A DNA stretch of 64,000 bases from Spirochaetaceae bacterium (GTDB taxonomy: Bacteria; Spirochaetota; Spirochaetia; Treponematales; Breznakiellaceae), in contig JAITJI010000102.1 in NCBI GenBank assembly GCA_031279015.1, positions 1 to 64,000 of the forward strand, read 5' to 3'. Positions within the stretch are counted from its first letter, which is position 1. Each line of letters begins with the position of its first letter. A program made the position numbers and the translations under genes. Under the pieces are notes generated by a model that did no database searches, was not told the origin of the DNA, and saw only the letters and a list, made by a program, of their open reading frames with translations. Shown here piece by piece: positions 48,305 through 58,188 of this stretch.

Positions 48305-49826
48305 AGCCCTTCTCATGACCTTCACCGAACTCTCCAAAACCCTGGGCGGGCAGCTTGTTTCATTCGGCGGGGAAAGGGGATGGACTGCGGGTTTCAGTTC
48401 GGTGAGCATCGATTCCCGGCTGGTTAAGCCGGGGGCCCTCTTTGTAGCCCTGGGGGGCAGCGTTCAGGACGGGCACCGCTATGTGGAGGCGGCCTTTAAG
48501 GCCGGTGCGGCGGGGGCCATGATCGCCAGGTCCAGGATGGAAGATGGCGCCTTTGCCCTTGGAGAAACCGCCCGGAAGGCCCGGTGTCCCCTCATCGTCG
48601 TGGAGGATACCCTCCGGGGCCTGCAGGAAGCTGCCCGGGTGTATCTTGACAGATTCCCCCGGCTTATCCGGGTAGGCATTACCGGTTCTTCCGGGAAGAC
48701 CACCACCACGGAGATCGCTGCCGCCATGATAGGCCGGGAGAGGACTACCGTGGTTAATCCGGGGAACTTCAATTCCGAAACAGGGCTTCCTCTTTCGATC
48801 TTTGAGGTTTCTTCCCGCCACGAAGTGGGGATCTTTGAGATGGGGATGAATCGCCGGGGAGAAATAGCTGAATTGGCAGGGATACTGAAACCGCATATTG
48901 CCCTGATAACAAACATAGGCTCTGCCCATATCGGAATTTTCGGCAGCAAGGAGGAAATTGCAAAGGAGAAAAAAAATATTTTTGCTGAATTTACCGGGAC
49001 TGAGACGGCCCTGATCCCGGAGGAAGACGATTTCAGAGAATTTCTGGCCGGCGGTGTTCGGGGCCGGGTGCTTTTTTACGGCCCCCGGAGTTTTACCGGG
49101 TTGGGGGAATTGCAGTATTCCGGATTGGATGGTACCGACATAACCTGGGAGGGGATCCCGGTACATTTTCGTCTTCCGGGAAGGCATAACCTCGCCAACG
49201 CCCTGGCGGCTGCTGCCGTCGCCAGGGTGATCCCCGTGGGTCCTGAGGCAATCCGCGGGGGACTCGCCACGGTAAAACCCCTCTTTGGCCGGAGTGAGAT
49301 TATCCGGGGGAAACTTCGCCGGAAAAAAGAGGGGAAACTCCGGGACGGAGAGATCACGGTGCTCCGGGACTGTTACAACAGTAACAGCGAATCCGCCGCC
49401 GCGGCCATTACCTTTTGCGATGCCCTGGACTGGCCGGGCCGTCGGGTGTATGTCATTGGTTCCATGCTTGAATTGGGGGCCAGGACCCGGGAAGCCCACG
49501 AGGAACTGGGCCGGCTCCTGGCTGCTTCCCGGGCGGACCGGGTGTTCCTCTACGGTGCTGAAACGGAGGTTACGGCCTTAGCAATGGAAAAGGCCCTGAC
49601 AACGGGGGAAGATCGGGAGGGGAATCCGGCGGAGGGCCAAAGGATTCGTCCCTTCCATACCGATACTATGGATAGACTGGTCCGGGCTCTGGAAGATTAT
49701 GTCCTGCCGGGGGATATGGTGCTGCTGAAGGGTTCCCGGGGCTGCGCTTTGGAACGGCTGAGTGTTGCGCTGATCGAATCTGAGCCGTCCCCGTTGGGGA
49801 CAGCCCTTGGGGGTCCCTCCGGTTGA
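48297..49826 (+). CDS. murF: UDP-N-acetylmuramoyl-tripeptide--D-alanyl-D-alanine ligase
   Basis: VGITGSSGKTTTTEIAAAMI, NFNSETGLPLSIFE, EMGMNRRGEIAELAGILKPHIALITNIGSAHIG, DCYNSNSESAAAAI. Confidence 0.95.
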   Translation: MDRALLMTFTELSKTLGGQLVSFGGERGWTAGFSSVSIDSRLVKPGALFVALGGSVQDGHRYVEAAFKAGAAGAMIARSRMEDGAFALGETARKARCPLIVVEDTLRGLQEAARVYLDRFPRLIRVGITGSSGKTTTTEIAAAMIGRERTTVVNPGNFNSETGLPLSIFEVSSRHEVGIFEMGMNRRGEIAELAGILKPHIALITNIGSAHIGIFGSKEEIAKEKKNIFAEFTGTETALIPEEDDFREFLAGGVRGRVLFYGPRSFTGLGELQYSGLDGTDITWEGIPVHFRLPGRHNLANALAAAAVARVIPVGPEAIRGGLATVKPLFGRSEIIRGKLRRKKEGKLRDGEITVLRDCYNSNSESAAAAITFCDALDWPGRRVYVIGSMLELGARTREAHEELGRLLAASRADRVFLYGAETEVTALAMEKALTTGEDREGNPAEGQRIRPFHTDTMDRLVRALEDYVLPGDMVLLKGSRGCALERLSVALIESEPSPLGTALGGPSG

Positions 49827-49857
49827 AACGGAGAATCAGAGGGAGGAAGTTTTATAA

Positions 49858-50937
49858 ATGTTTTTAGAATATGTATATCCGCTGGTAAAATTTTTTACTC
49901 CTCTGAACATGTTGCAGTACCTGACCTTCCGGGGCTCATACGCGGCTTTGACTACCTTGCTTATCTGTTTCATCTTTGGGCCCCGGATTATCGAAGCCCT
50001 ACAGAGACTTGAGGTCCGGCAGTCTATCCGAAACGAAGGCCCGGCGACCCATCTGAAGAAGGGGGGTACCCCGACCATGGGAGGGGTGTTCATCATCTTT
50101 TCTGTTTTTGTGGCGGTGCTGCTCTGGCAAGACTGGGATAATGACAAGGTATGGCTTACCCTGGGGTCGTTTCTGGCCTTTGGCCTTATCGGTTTTATCG
50201 ACGACTACCTTAAGGTCGTCCGGCATAATTCCCTTGGACTCCCAGCCTGGGCCAAGCTGGTTTTTCAGTTTGCCATTGCCCTGGGAATAACCCTGATCCT
50301 CTATTTCAGGGGGGGGGAAGAGGTTACCTTTTTGTACCTTCCCTTCTTTAAGTATCCCGTGGTAGATATGGGGATGCTCTGGATACCCTTTGCGGTTTTG
50401 CTCCTGGTGGGGGAGTCAAACGCGGTGAATCTCTCCGACGGTCTTGACGGACTTGCGGCGGGCCTCCTCATCCTTGTGTTTATTACCCTGGCAATTCTGA
50501 CCTACCTTTCGGGCCGGGCGGATTATTCCTCCTATCTGGGGATTCCTTATATAACCGGAGCGGGGGAACTAACGGTTTTCTGCCTGGCTGTAGTGGGGGC
50601 CTGCGTGGGGTTCTTATGGTTTAACACCCATCCTGCGGACATCTTCATGGGAGATGTGGGGAGTCTTTCCCTGGGAGGGGTTATCGCTACGGTTTCTCTC
50701 ATCATCAAGAAGGAGATCCTTGTCTTGATCATCGGCGGAGTTTTTGTGTTGGAGGTTGCTTCGGTAATCATTCAGGTAGTGATGTTCAAACTGCGGAAAC
50801 GCCGGGTTTTTAATATGGCACCCCTGCACCACCACTTTGAGATGGCAGGATGGGCCGAGACAAAAGTGGTAATCCGTTTCTGGATTCTCGGAGGTCTCTT
50901 CGCCATAATTGCCCTTTCAACCCTGAAGATTCAGTAG
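49858..50937 (+). CDS. mraY: Phospho-N-acetylmuramoyl-pentapeptide-transferase
   Basis: THLKKGGTPTMGGVFII, GFIDDYLKV, NLSDGLDGLAAG, FMGDVGSLSLGG, MAPLHHHFEMAGWAE. Confidence 0.97.
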   Translation: MFLEYVYPLVKFFTPLNMLQYLTFRGSYAALTTLLICFIFGPRIIEALQRLEVRQSIRNEGPATHLKKGGTPTMGGVFIIFSVFVAVLLWQDWDNDKVWLTLGSFLAFGLIGFIDDYLKVVRHNSLGLPAWAKLVFQFAIALGITLILYFRGGEEVTFLYLPFFKYPVVDMGMLWIPFAVLLLVGESNAVNLSDGLDGLAAGLLILVFITLAILTYLSGRADYSSYLGIPYITGAGELTVFCLAVVGACVGFLWFNTHPADIFMGDVGSLSLGGVIATVSLIIKKEILVLIIGGVFVLEVASVIIQVVMFKLRKRRVFNMAPLHHHFEMAGWAETKVVIRFWILGGLFAIIALSTLKIQ

Positions 50938-50949
50938 GGAGGAGTATAT

Positions 50950-52176
50950 ATGAGGAAAGGCAGGTCATATCAGGTAAATATGGAAATGACAACACGAAAA
51001 CTGCACTTTGACCATGTACTCATTGCCAGTGTTTTTCTCCTCACCGGCATTGGACTGGTGACTCTGTACTCCGCCTCCTATGCATTCGGGAACCGGTTTT
51101 TTGGCAACGGGATGTACTTTATCTCCCGGCAGATCCTCTACTGCGCCCTGGGGACAATCCTGTTTCTGATTGCCTCCTGGTTTCCCCTTGATCTGCTGCG
51201 GCGGTTGATCCCTTCCTTTGTGCTGGGGACGATTCTGCTCTGTCTCCTCACCTTTGTTCCCGGCCTGGGGGTTATGAAAAATGGAGCGGTCCGGTGGATC
51301 CGTCTGGGATCATACACCTACCAGCCGTCGGAACTGGTTAAGCTGGTACTGCCCCTTTACCTGGCCCATATCTTTGACAAGAAGCAGGAACGGATCGAAG
51401 CCCTTGCGTCGGGAGCCTTGCCGCCGGTCCTGGTTACGGGGCTCTTCTTTATGCTTATTTATATGCAGAATAATTTTTCAACTGCCCTTTTTATCGCCCT
51501 TAACGGCCTCTTCCTGTTTTATCTGGTGGGCATCAGGATCCGGTATTTTATCGGCGCCACATGTATCCTCCTGCCCTTTTCCGGGCTCCTGATCCTGTCG
51601 GAGGCATACCGCTTACAACGGCTCCTCAGTTTTATCTGGCCCGAGTGGGAACCCCAGGGCGCAGGGTATCAGGTCCGTTCCTCCCTCCTGACCATCGGTT
51701 CCGGGGGATTCTGGGGGAAGGGTATAGGACAGGGGACCCGGAAGATCGCCAGTGTGCCGGAGATACACTCGGATTTTATTTTTTCTTCGTATGCCGAAGA
51801 ATTCGGCTATCTGGGGATCCTCCTCTTCTTTCTGCTCTTCTCGATTTTTACGATCCGGGGATACCGGGCAGCCCTGCGGGCGGGAGACGGATTCCGGCGG
51901 CTGCTGGCGGCAGGCCTGATCACCATGATCAGCTCCCAGGCGCTGATCAACATCGCAGTGGTTTCGGGAATTCTTCCCGCCACGGGGATCCCCCTGCCGT
52001 TCTTTTCCGCCGGCGGGTCCTCCCTGGCAACAACGCTGCTTGCCGCCGGGTTGATCGCCAATGTTTCCCGAAGCGCCGCCGGGCCGGCGCTTGGCCGTAT
52101 GAAAGACTCCGGACTATACTCGCCGGATCTATCTGCCTTTTCACAATTTTCAGCGGAGGGTCCCCATGTCTTCTGA
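50950..52176 (+). CDS. ftsW: SEDS glycosyltransferase FtsW
   Basis: GLVTLYSASYAFG, NGAVRWIRLGSYTYQPSELVKL, FSSYAEEFGYLG, PFFSAGGSSLATTLLAAG. Confidence 0.95.
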   Translation: MRKGRSYQVNMEMTTRKLHFDHVLIASVFLLTGIGLVTLYSASYAFGNRFFGNGMYFISRQILYCALGTILFLIASWFPLDLLRRLIPSFVLGTILLCLLTFVPGLGVMKNGAVRWIRLGSYTYQPSELVKLVLPLYLAHIFDKKQERIEALASGALPPVLVTGLFFMLIYMQNNFSTALFIALNGLFLFYLVGIRIRYFIGATCILLPFSGLLILSEAYRLQRLLSFIWPEWEPQGAGYQVRSSLLTIGSGGFWGKGIGQGTRKIASVPEIHSDFIFSSYAEEFGYLGILLFFLLFSIFTIRGYRAALRAGDGFRRLLAAGLITMISSQALINIAVVSGILPATGIPLPFFSAGGSSLATTLLAAGLIANVSRSAAGPALGRMKDSGLYSPDLSAFSQFSAEGPHVF

Positions 52177-53011
52177 TACCATACCTTCCGATACCCTGTT
52201 TTCAGATGAACCGATTGCCGAGCCTGCCCGGGGGAACGGTAAAATAGACAGATGGCTGAAGATCCTCTTTGTGGTTGTCGTGATCCTTCTTGCGGCGGAA
52301 TTTATCTGGCTCTTTGCGGTTAAAATATCCATGCCCCTTGCCACCGTGGAGGTCCGGGGCATCCCCGATCTGGACAAGGCCGCCGTGTTGGCCCAGGGGG
52401 GAATAGACTACCGGTCTTCCTTTATGACGGTTAAGCCCCGGATGGTGGAGAAGGCTCTGGCGGAGATGTATCAGGTGGAGTCCGCCCGGGTGATCAAGCA
52501 CTACCCGGATGGTCTGGAGATCATCCTGAATCCCCGCAAGGCCGTGGCGGTATCCCTCTTCTGCATTGACCAGCGGGTTTTTCCGGTATACATCGATAAA
52601 CAGGGGATGATTATAAAGATAGGAAATGTAGGAGAGACGGACACACCGAGTCCGGGACTTCCCCTGGTATCCGGCCTCTTTACGGAACTGCCCGGCTTGG
52701 GTTCCCGGCTTCCGCCTCGCCTTGAACCCCTTTTTTTCCGGCTGGAACAGCTTAAGGTATCCGCTCCGGAACTTTTGGCGGCGATATCCGAGATCCGGAT
52801 CAATGAAAAAGCCTACGATGGCTTTGATTTGGTTGTGTATCCAATGTATAATCCTATCCGGTTTCGTTTTGAAGCTGAATTGAATGAGGATATGCTTCGA
52901 TATATGCTATTAATGATCGATGTATTAGTTTCCAGAGGCGTCACGGTTGATGAAGTGGATCTGCGAACCGGCACGGCGTCTTATGTGGTAAAGGAGGCCT
53001 CTTCTGGCTAA
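52166..53011 (+). CDS. ftsQ: FtsQ/DivIB-like cell division protein
   Basis: Single TM then POTRA-like VEVRGIPDLDKAAVLAQGGI; between ftsW and ftsA. Confidence 0.8.
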   Translation: MSSDTIPSDTLFSDEPIAEPARGNGKIDRWLKILFVVVVILLAAEFIWLFAVKISMPLATVEVRGIPDLDKAAVLAQGGIDYRSSFMTVKPRMVEKALAEMYQVESARVIKHYPDGLEIILNPRKAVAVSLFCIDQRVFPVYIDKQGMIIKIGNVGETDTPSPGLPLVSGLFTELPGLGSRLPPRLEPLFFRLEQLKVSAPELLAAISEIRINEKAYDGFDLVVYPMYNPIRFRFEAELNEDMLRYMLLMIDVLVSRGVTVDEVDLRTGTASYVVKEASSG

Positions 53012-54260
53012 CGACGGTTTAGTTGTCGGCCTTGATATCGGCACGACCAAGGTATGCGCCGTCATCGGCGAACGTAATGAGCATGGAACCCTCGAAATAA
53101 CCGGTGTGGGAACAAGTCCGTCTACAGGCCTGCGGAAAGGGATCGTTGTAAACATCGAAGCCACCCTCCGTTCGGTGGCGGCGGCCATAGAAGCGGCGGA
53201 AATGATGAGCGGCCAGGAAGTGCATTCTGTGTGGACCGGAATAGGCGGCAGTCACATCGATGGAATCAATTCCCGGGGGGTAGTGGCGGTTACGGGGAAG
53301 AACAAGGAAACCCGGGAGATAGATGAAGAGGACCTCCGCCGGGTGCTGGAAGCCGCCCGGGCGGTGGTCATTCCCATGGATCGTCAGGTATTGGAGGTGA
53401 TCCCCCAGTCCTATATAGTGGACGATCACAAGGGTATTCCGGATCCCCTGAACATGATTGGGGTACGCTTGGAAGCGGAGGTCCATATCATCACCTGTTC
53501 CGTTACCAGCGCCCAGAATCTGATCAAATGTGTTAACCGGGCCGGATTCAGGGTTAACGATCTTGTCCTCCACTCCCTGGCGGCAGGCCGCGCTTCGGTT
53601 ACCCCGGAGGAAAAGGCCATGGGGGTAGCCCTTATCGATCTGGGAGGGGGGACCACGGAGGTAATGGTCTATTCCCAGGGCGCTCCCTATTCAACCACCA
53701 CGATCCCCGCAGGAGGTTCCCAGGTTACCAGCGACATATCGATCCTCAAAAATATCGCCTTTGAAACGGCGGAAAAAATAAAACTGGAGGCGGGGTGCTG
53801 CTGGGGGGATCTCCTGGAGGGGGATGATGATATCATTGTTCCCGGAGTCGGCGGCCGTCCGCCCCTGCCCATACCGCGTTCCGAAATTCTCCGGATCACC
53901 AGGCCCCGAATGGAGGAGATCTTCACCATGGTGAAGGAAAAACTGGACAAGTTATCCCTCTCCCGGCCCCTGGGGGGTGGGATTGTGTTGACCGGCGGCG
54001 GGGCCCAGCTTTTGGGGGCCGTGGAGTTGGCCTCCCACATCTTTAAACTGCCCGTGCGGATAGGGAATCCCCTGGCCGTGGGAGGGCTCGTGGATGAGTA
54101 CCGCAGTCCGGCCTATGCCACCGCAGTGGGGCTGGTCCTGGAAGGAAACGACCGGGAAGGGAACCGGGGTTCCGAATGGAGTGGTGAGCATCTCCGGGAC
54201 AAGGGAAAGGGATCCATTCTTAAGCGGTTAAAATCATGGCTGCAAAATGAATTCTTTTAA
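53004..54260 (+). CDS. ftsA: Cell division protein FtsA, probable CTG start
   Basis: ANDGLVVGLDIGTTKVCAVIGE (upstream of the first ATG/GTG), DLGGGTTEVMVYSQG, IVLTGGGAQLLG. AAGGAGG precedes the CTG at 53004. Confidence 0.92.
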   Translation: MANDGLVVGLDIGTTKVCAVIGERNEHGTLEITGVGTSPSTGLRKGIVVNIEATLRSVAAAIEAAEMMSGQEVHSVWTGIGGSHIDGINSRGVVAVTGKNKETREIDEEDLRRVLEAARAVVIPMDRQVLEVIPQSYIVDDHKGIPDPLNMIGVRLEAEVHIITCSVTSAQNLIKCVNRAGFRVNDLVLHSLAAGRASVTPEEKAMGVALIDLGGGTTEVMVYSQGAPYSTTTIPAGGSQVTSDISILKNIAFETAEKIKLEAGCCWGDLLEGDDDIIVPGVGGRPPLPIPRSEILRITRPRMEEIFTMVKEKLDKLSLSRPLGGGIVLTGGGAQLLGAVELASHIFKLPVRIGNPLAVGGLVDEYRSPAYATAVGLVLEGNDREGNRGSEWSGEHLRDKGKGSILKRLKSWLQNEFF

Positions 54261-54335
54261 GTTAAAGATGGTAATTAAGGCGTTTGTTATGCCTTGAAAA
54301 AATATTAGAAGACCAAGTGATTTGGGAGGGGGAGT

Positions 54336-55547
54336 ATGAAAATTCTCGAAATTAATGACAAGGCATCTGAACCGGTACCGACTATTATCAAGGTAATCGG
54401 TGTGGGCGGCGGCGGATCCAATGCGGTCAACCGGATGATCGACTGTGGAGTAAGGGATGTGCAGTTTATCGGAGCCAATACGGACGTGCAGGCTTTAAAC
54501 CGCTGCAGGGCGCCGGTAAAACTGCCCCTGGGTTCAAAATTAACTCAGGGGTTGGGGGCTGGGGGCAAACCGGAAGTGGGCGAGCAGGCCGCCAGGGAAG
54601 ATCAGGAGATGATCGCCAATGCCCTCCGGGGGGCTCACATGGTTTTTGTCACCGCCGGCATGGGGGGGGGTACCGGAACCGGCGCCGCTCCCGTGATTGC
54701 CCAGATTGCCCGGGAGTGCGGCGCCTTGACCGTTGGAGTTGTGACCAAACCCTTTGGATTTGAGGGACGTTACAAGATGCGCCTTGCGGAAGAGGGAATC
54801 CTGAAACTGCGACAGTCCGTGGATACCCTTATCGTCATTCCCAATGAGCATCTCTTCAAGATCGTAGAGAAGAGCACCCCTATTAAAGAGGCCTTCCTCA
54901 AGGCTGACGATGTGCTTCGTCAGGGCGTGCAGGGAATTTCGGACCTTATCACCACCCACGGAGACGTGAATGTTGATTTTTCGGATGTCCAAACTACGAT
55001 GAAGGGTCAGGGAGATGCCCTGATGGGTATCGGCATTGGTACGGGAGAAAACCGCGCCCAGGAAGCCGCCTCCAGGGCGGTGGAGAATCCCTTACTGGAT
55101 GACTGCACCATTGAAGGGGCCCAGCATATCCTGGTCAATGTTTCCGGCGGGGAGAATGTCTCCCTGGTGGAATATCAGGAAGTGATGGAGTATATTAACC
55201 GGATCGTCGATCCCGATGTACATACCATCATAGGATGCGCGGTGGATCCGAGCCTGGGGGATAAACTTCAGGTGACGGTAATTGCCACGGGTTTCCTGAA
55301 TGAGATCTCGGAAATGGCGTCCCATAACTCCCGGAAGATTGAGCTGGTAAAATCCGCAAAGGGTGACTATATTAAAACTGAAGATTTTGATACTATCACC
55401 AACCGATCCGGTGTGACGGCCCCCTACCTTTCTCCACGGAATTTCCGGGAGGATGATCTGGATGTGCCCACCCTTATCCGGGGTGCAAAATATGCCGGTT
55501 CCGCAGAAAGGGATCTCAAGACCGGTTCGGAATCCAAGGACGCGTAG
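54336..55547 (+). CDS. ftsZ: Cell division protein FtsZ
   Basis: [34 protein letters not shown] tubulin signature. Confidence 0.97.
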   Translation: MKILEINDKASEPVPTIIKVIGVGGGGSNAVNRMIDCGVRDVQFIGANTDVQALNRCRAPVKLPLGSKLTQGLGAGGKPEVGEQAAREDQEMIANALRGAHMVFVTAGMGGGTGTGAAPVIAQIARECGALTVGVVTKPFGFEGRYKMRLAEEGILKLRQSVDTLIVIPNEHLFKIVEKSTPIKEAFLKADDVLRQGVQGISDLITTHGDVNVDFSDVQTTMKGQGDALMGIGIGTGENRAQEAASRAVENPLLDDCTIEGAQHILVNVSGGENVSLVEYQEVMEYINRIVDPDVHTIIGCAVDPSLGDKLQVTVIATGFLNEISEMASHNSRKIELVKSAKGDYIKTEDFDTITNRSGVTAPYLSPRNFREDDLDVPTLIRGAKYAGSAERDLKTGSESKDA

Positions 55548-55552
55548 CCGGT

Positions 55553-56464
55553 ATGGACGGACAGGCTCTGCTGAAACGGTACCGGTCCCGGCTGCTCCTC
55601 ATGGAACGGCGTTCGCCCTTGACCGCGGAAACCTATGGCCTGGAGATTCGCCACTTTCTGGATTGGCTTGTGAAGGAGGGGCTGGAGGTCGCAGGGGTGG
55701 ACAGTTCCGCCCTTGCGCAGTACCTGGATCTGCGCCGGGAACGGGACGGCATAGATTCCCGTTCGGCGGCCAAGGCGATCTCCGCCCTTCGATCCTTCTA
55801 TAGGTATATGATCGATACGGGTTTGTGCCAGGAGAATCCGGCGGCGGTTCTTGAGCGGCCCCGGCGGAACATCCGGTTACCGGGGGTACATTCCCGGGAG
55901 CAGGTTGAGGAGATGCTGAATACCGTGGATACCGGTACCCCCTGGGGGCTGCGGGATAGAGCCCTCTTTGAACTCTTCTATTCGGCAGGGCTGCGGGTTT
56001 CCGAAGCGGTTAGCCTGAACGTGGAGGATATCTTTTTTTCTAAAGGCATTGCCCGGGTCCGGGGGAAGGGGAACAAGGAGCGGCTTGTGGTTTTTGGACC
56101 CCAGGCGGGGGTCTGGCTGAAGCGGTACCTCACCGAGGCCCGGCCGGCATTGGCAGGACCCCGGCGGAGTTCAGCCCTGTTTATCGGCAGGACGGGGAAG
56201 CGGCTTTCCCGCAAGGGAATCTGGAAAAACTACGCCACCCTGACATCCCAATTGAAGATAAGTTCCCGGCTGCATAGCCTGCGGCACAGTTTTGCCACGG
56301 AGCTGCTGGCGGGAGGTGCGGATCTCCGATCCGTACAGGAACTGCTGGGACATGCGGATCTGTCCACCACCCAGATCTATACCCATGTGGATGTTTCCAT
56401 GCTCCGGGAGAATTACCGCCGTTATATGCCCACGCTCAAGCAGGCCGGAAGGCGCAGGGGATAA
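55553..56464 (+). CDS. Tyrosine recombinase XerC/XerD family
   Basis: YSAGLRVSEAVSL, HSLRHSFATELL, LGHADLSTTQIYTHV. Confidence 0.9.
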   Translation: MDGQALLKRYRSRLLLMERRSPLTAETYGLEIRHFLDWLVKEGLEVAGVDSSALAQYLDLRRERDGIDSRSAAKAISALRSFYRYMIDTGLCQENPAAVLERPRRNIRLPGVHSREQVEEMLNTVDTGTPWGLRDRALFELFYSAGLRVSEAVSLNVEDIFFSKGIARVRGKGNKERLVVFGPQAGVWLKRYLTEARPALAGPRRSSALFIGRTGKRLSRKGIWKNYATLTSQLKISSRLHSLRHSFATELLAGGADLRSVQELLGHADLSTTQIYTHVDVSMLRENYRRYMPTLKQAGRRRG

Positions 56465-56466
56465 CT

Positions 56467-57228
56467 ATGAAAATTAAAAAGGAAGTTTTTAGCGGACTCA
56501 TCGCGGTGATCATCGTTGCCGCCGCCATTGGGGGGTTTTATGCCTATCAGAAGTACAGAGCCAGGACCAGCCTGGCGGCGCGGATAGCCGATATAAGCAG
56601 TAAAGGGGTCCCCGCCACTATCGATGAACTCCGGAACGCCATTGCCCTTTACGAGGCCCGGATAGAGGAGCATATACGGGACGCAGCCCAAACCGGGACT
56701 TATTGGAAGATCCTGGCTACCCGTTTTCAGGATCGGGGTCTGCACAACGAAGCCCTGGCTGCGCTGGAACGGGGGGTTTACTACTTTCCGGAGGATCCGA
56801 CCCTGCAGTACCTTACGGGAGTTTCCGCCGCCATGGTGGCAAAATCCTGGCTCGATTTTTCCCCGGGAAGCGCCCCGGGATCTTCCGGCGGTCCGGTTAA
56901 CCGGTACTTTGCCCTGGCGGAACAGGCCTACCTTAACGCCATCAAAATGGATGATCAGTATACCCGGGCCATGTACGCCCTGGGGGTTCTCTATGTATTT
57001 GAACTGGAACGGCCGGAGGATGCCATTCCCTGTATGATCCGCCACAACGAGATCCGGACTCAGGATGTGGACGGGATGTTCGTCCTTGCCCGGGCCTATT
57101 TTATGACCGGTGAATATGGACCGGCGATTGATCTCTATAACCGTATTATCTCGATTGCCAAGGATAAGAACAAACGGAATGAAGCGGAACGGAACAAACA
57201 GTACATAATGGATATATACTATGGATGA
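56467..57228 (+). CDS. TPR-containing membrane-anchored protein
   Basis: N-terminal TM (VFSGLIAVIIVAAAIGGFYAY) and TPR-like helices. Confidence 0.65.
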   Translation: MKIKKEVFSGLIAVIIVAAAIGGFYAYQKYRARTSLAARIADISSKGVPATIDELRNAIALYEARIEEHIRDAAQTGTYWKILATRFQDRGLHNEALAALERGVYYFPEDPTLQYLTGVSAAMVAKSWLDFSPGSAPGSSGGPVNRYFALAEQAYLNAIKMDDQYTRAMYALGVLYVFELERPEDAIPCMIRHNEIRTQDVDGMFVLARAYFMTGEYGPAIDLYNRIISIAKDKNKRNEAERNKQYIMDIYYG

Positions 57229-58180
57229 TCGCGGTTTGTTGGATCTTATCATCGGACGTTTCCCCGGCATTTCTCCGGTTGACCGGATCCGTTTATGCAC
57301 ATCCTTTGACCGGGAGGCGGATTTTACCCTCCTTTCCCGGAGGGATATTGAGGAGGTGCTGAAAAAGCGGTTGGATGCAGGATTCGGTACCATGGCGGAA
57401 TTGCAGGCCCGGGCGGCAGCGGATGCGGCAGCGGCGCGGCTCCGGGGTATAGCCTATGTTTCCTATGTCCAAAGTGGTTATCCGCCCCTGCTCCGGGAGA
57501 TCTACGATCCGCCGGTACTGCTCTTCTACCGGGGGGCCATGCCGGACCCCGGAGGGCCTCTGGCTGCGGTTGTGGGAACCCGTAAACCCTCGGGGGCCGC
57601 CGCTGCCCAGGCCTACGATCTGTGCCGGGATCTGGGCCGGAAGGGCATCCCGGTGGTCTCCGGCCTTGCTCTGGGGATCGATGCCCTGGCCCACCGGGGT
57701 AATCTGGATGGGGGCGGGGCTACCGTGGCCGTCCTGGGTTCCGGTCTTGACCAGGTTTACCCCGCATCAAACCGGATGCTGGCCCGGCGAATACTGGAGG
57801 ACGGCGGGGTTCTCCTTTCGGAGTATCCGCCGGGGACGGAACCCCGGAAGTGGCATTTTCCCGCCCGGAACCGGATTATTGCAGGGCTTGCCCGGGGTAC
57901 CCTGCTGGTGGAAGCCCCGGCGGTTTCGGGGGCCCTCATTACCGCCCGCTTTGCCCTGGAACAGGGCCGGGATCTCTGGGTGGCTTCCGCCGGCGCAGCC
58001 CCGGGGAGCGTAACCGGAGAAGGAACCAGGAGGCTGGTTGAGGAGGGGGCAAAGGTAGTTTCCTCCGCCAATTCCATCCTGGCCGAATGGGGAATCGTTC
58101 CGGAGGGGAGAACCGGGGAAACGCCCCCCCGGGATGGCTTGGCAATGGCCTTGGCGCGGCAGCTCAATATTAATTTGTGA
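57221..58180 (+). CDS. dprA: DNA-processing protein DprA/Smf
   Basis: AVVGTRKPSGAAAAQAYDLCRDLGRKGIPVVSGLALGIDALAHRGNL, GLARGTLLVEAPAVSGALITARFALEQGRDLW. Confidence 0.93.
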   Translation: MDDRGLLDLIIGRFPGISPVDRIRLCTSFDREADFTLLSRRDIEEVLKKRLDAGFGTMAELQARAAADAAAARLRGIAYVSYVQSGYPPLLREIYDPPVLLFYRGAMPDPGGPLAAVVGTRKPSGAAAAQAYDLCRDLGRKGIPVVSGLALGIDALAHRGNLDGGGATVAVLGSGLDQVYPASNRMLARRILEDGGVLLSEYPPGTEPRKWHFPARNRIIAGLARGTLLVEAPAVSGALITARFALEQGRDLWVASAGAAPGSVTGEGTRRLVEEGAKVVSSANSILAEWGIVPEGRTGETPPRDGLAMALARQLNINL

Positions 58181-58188
58181 GGACAGGT

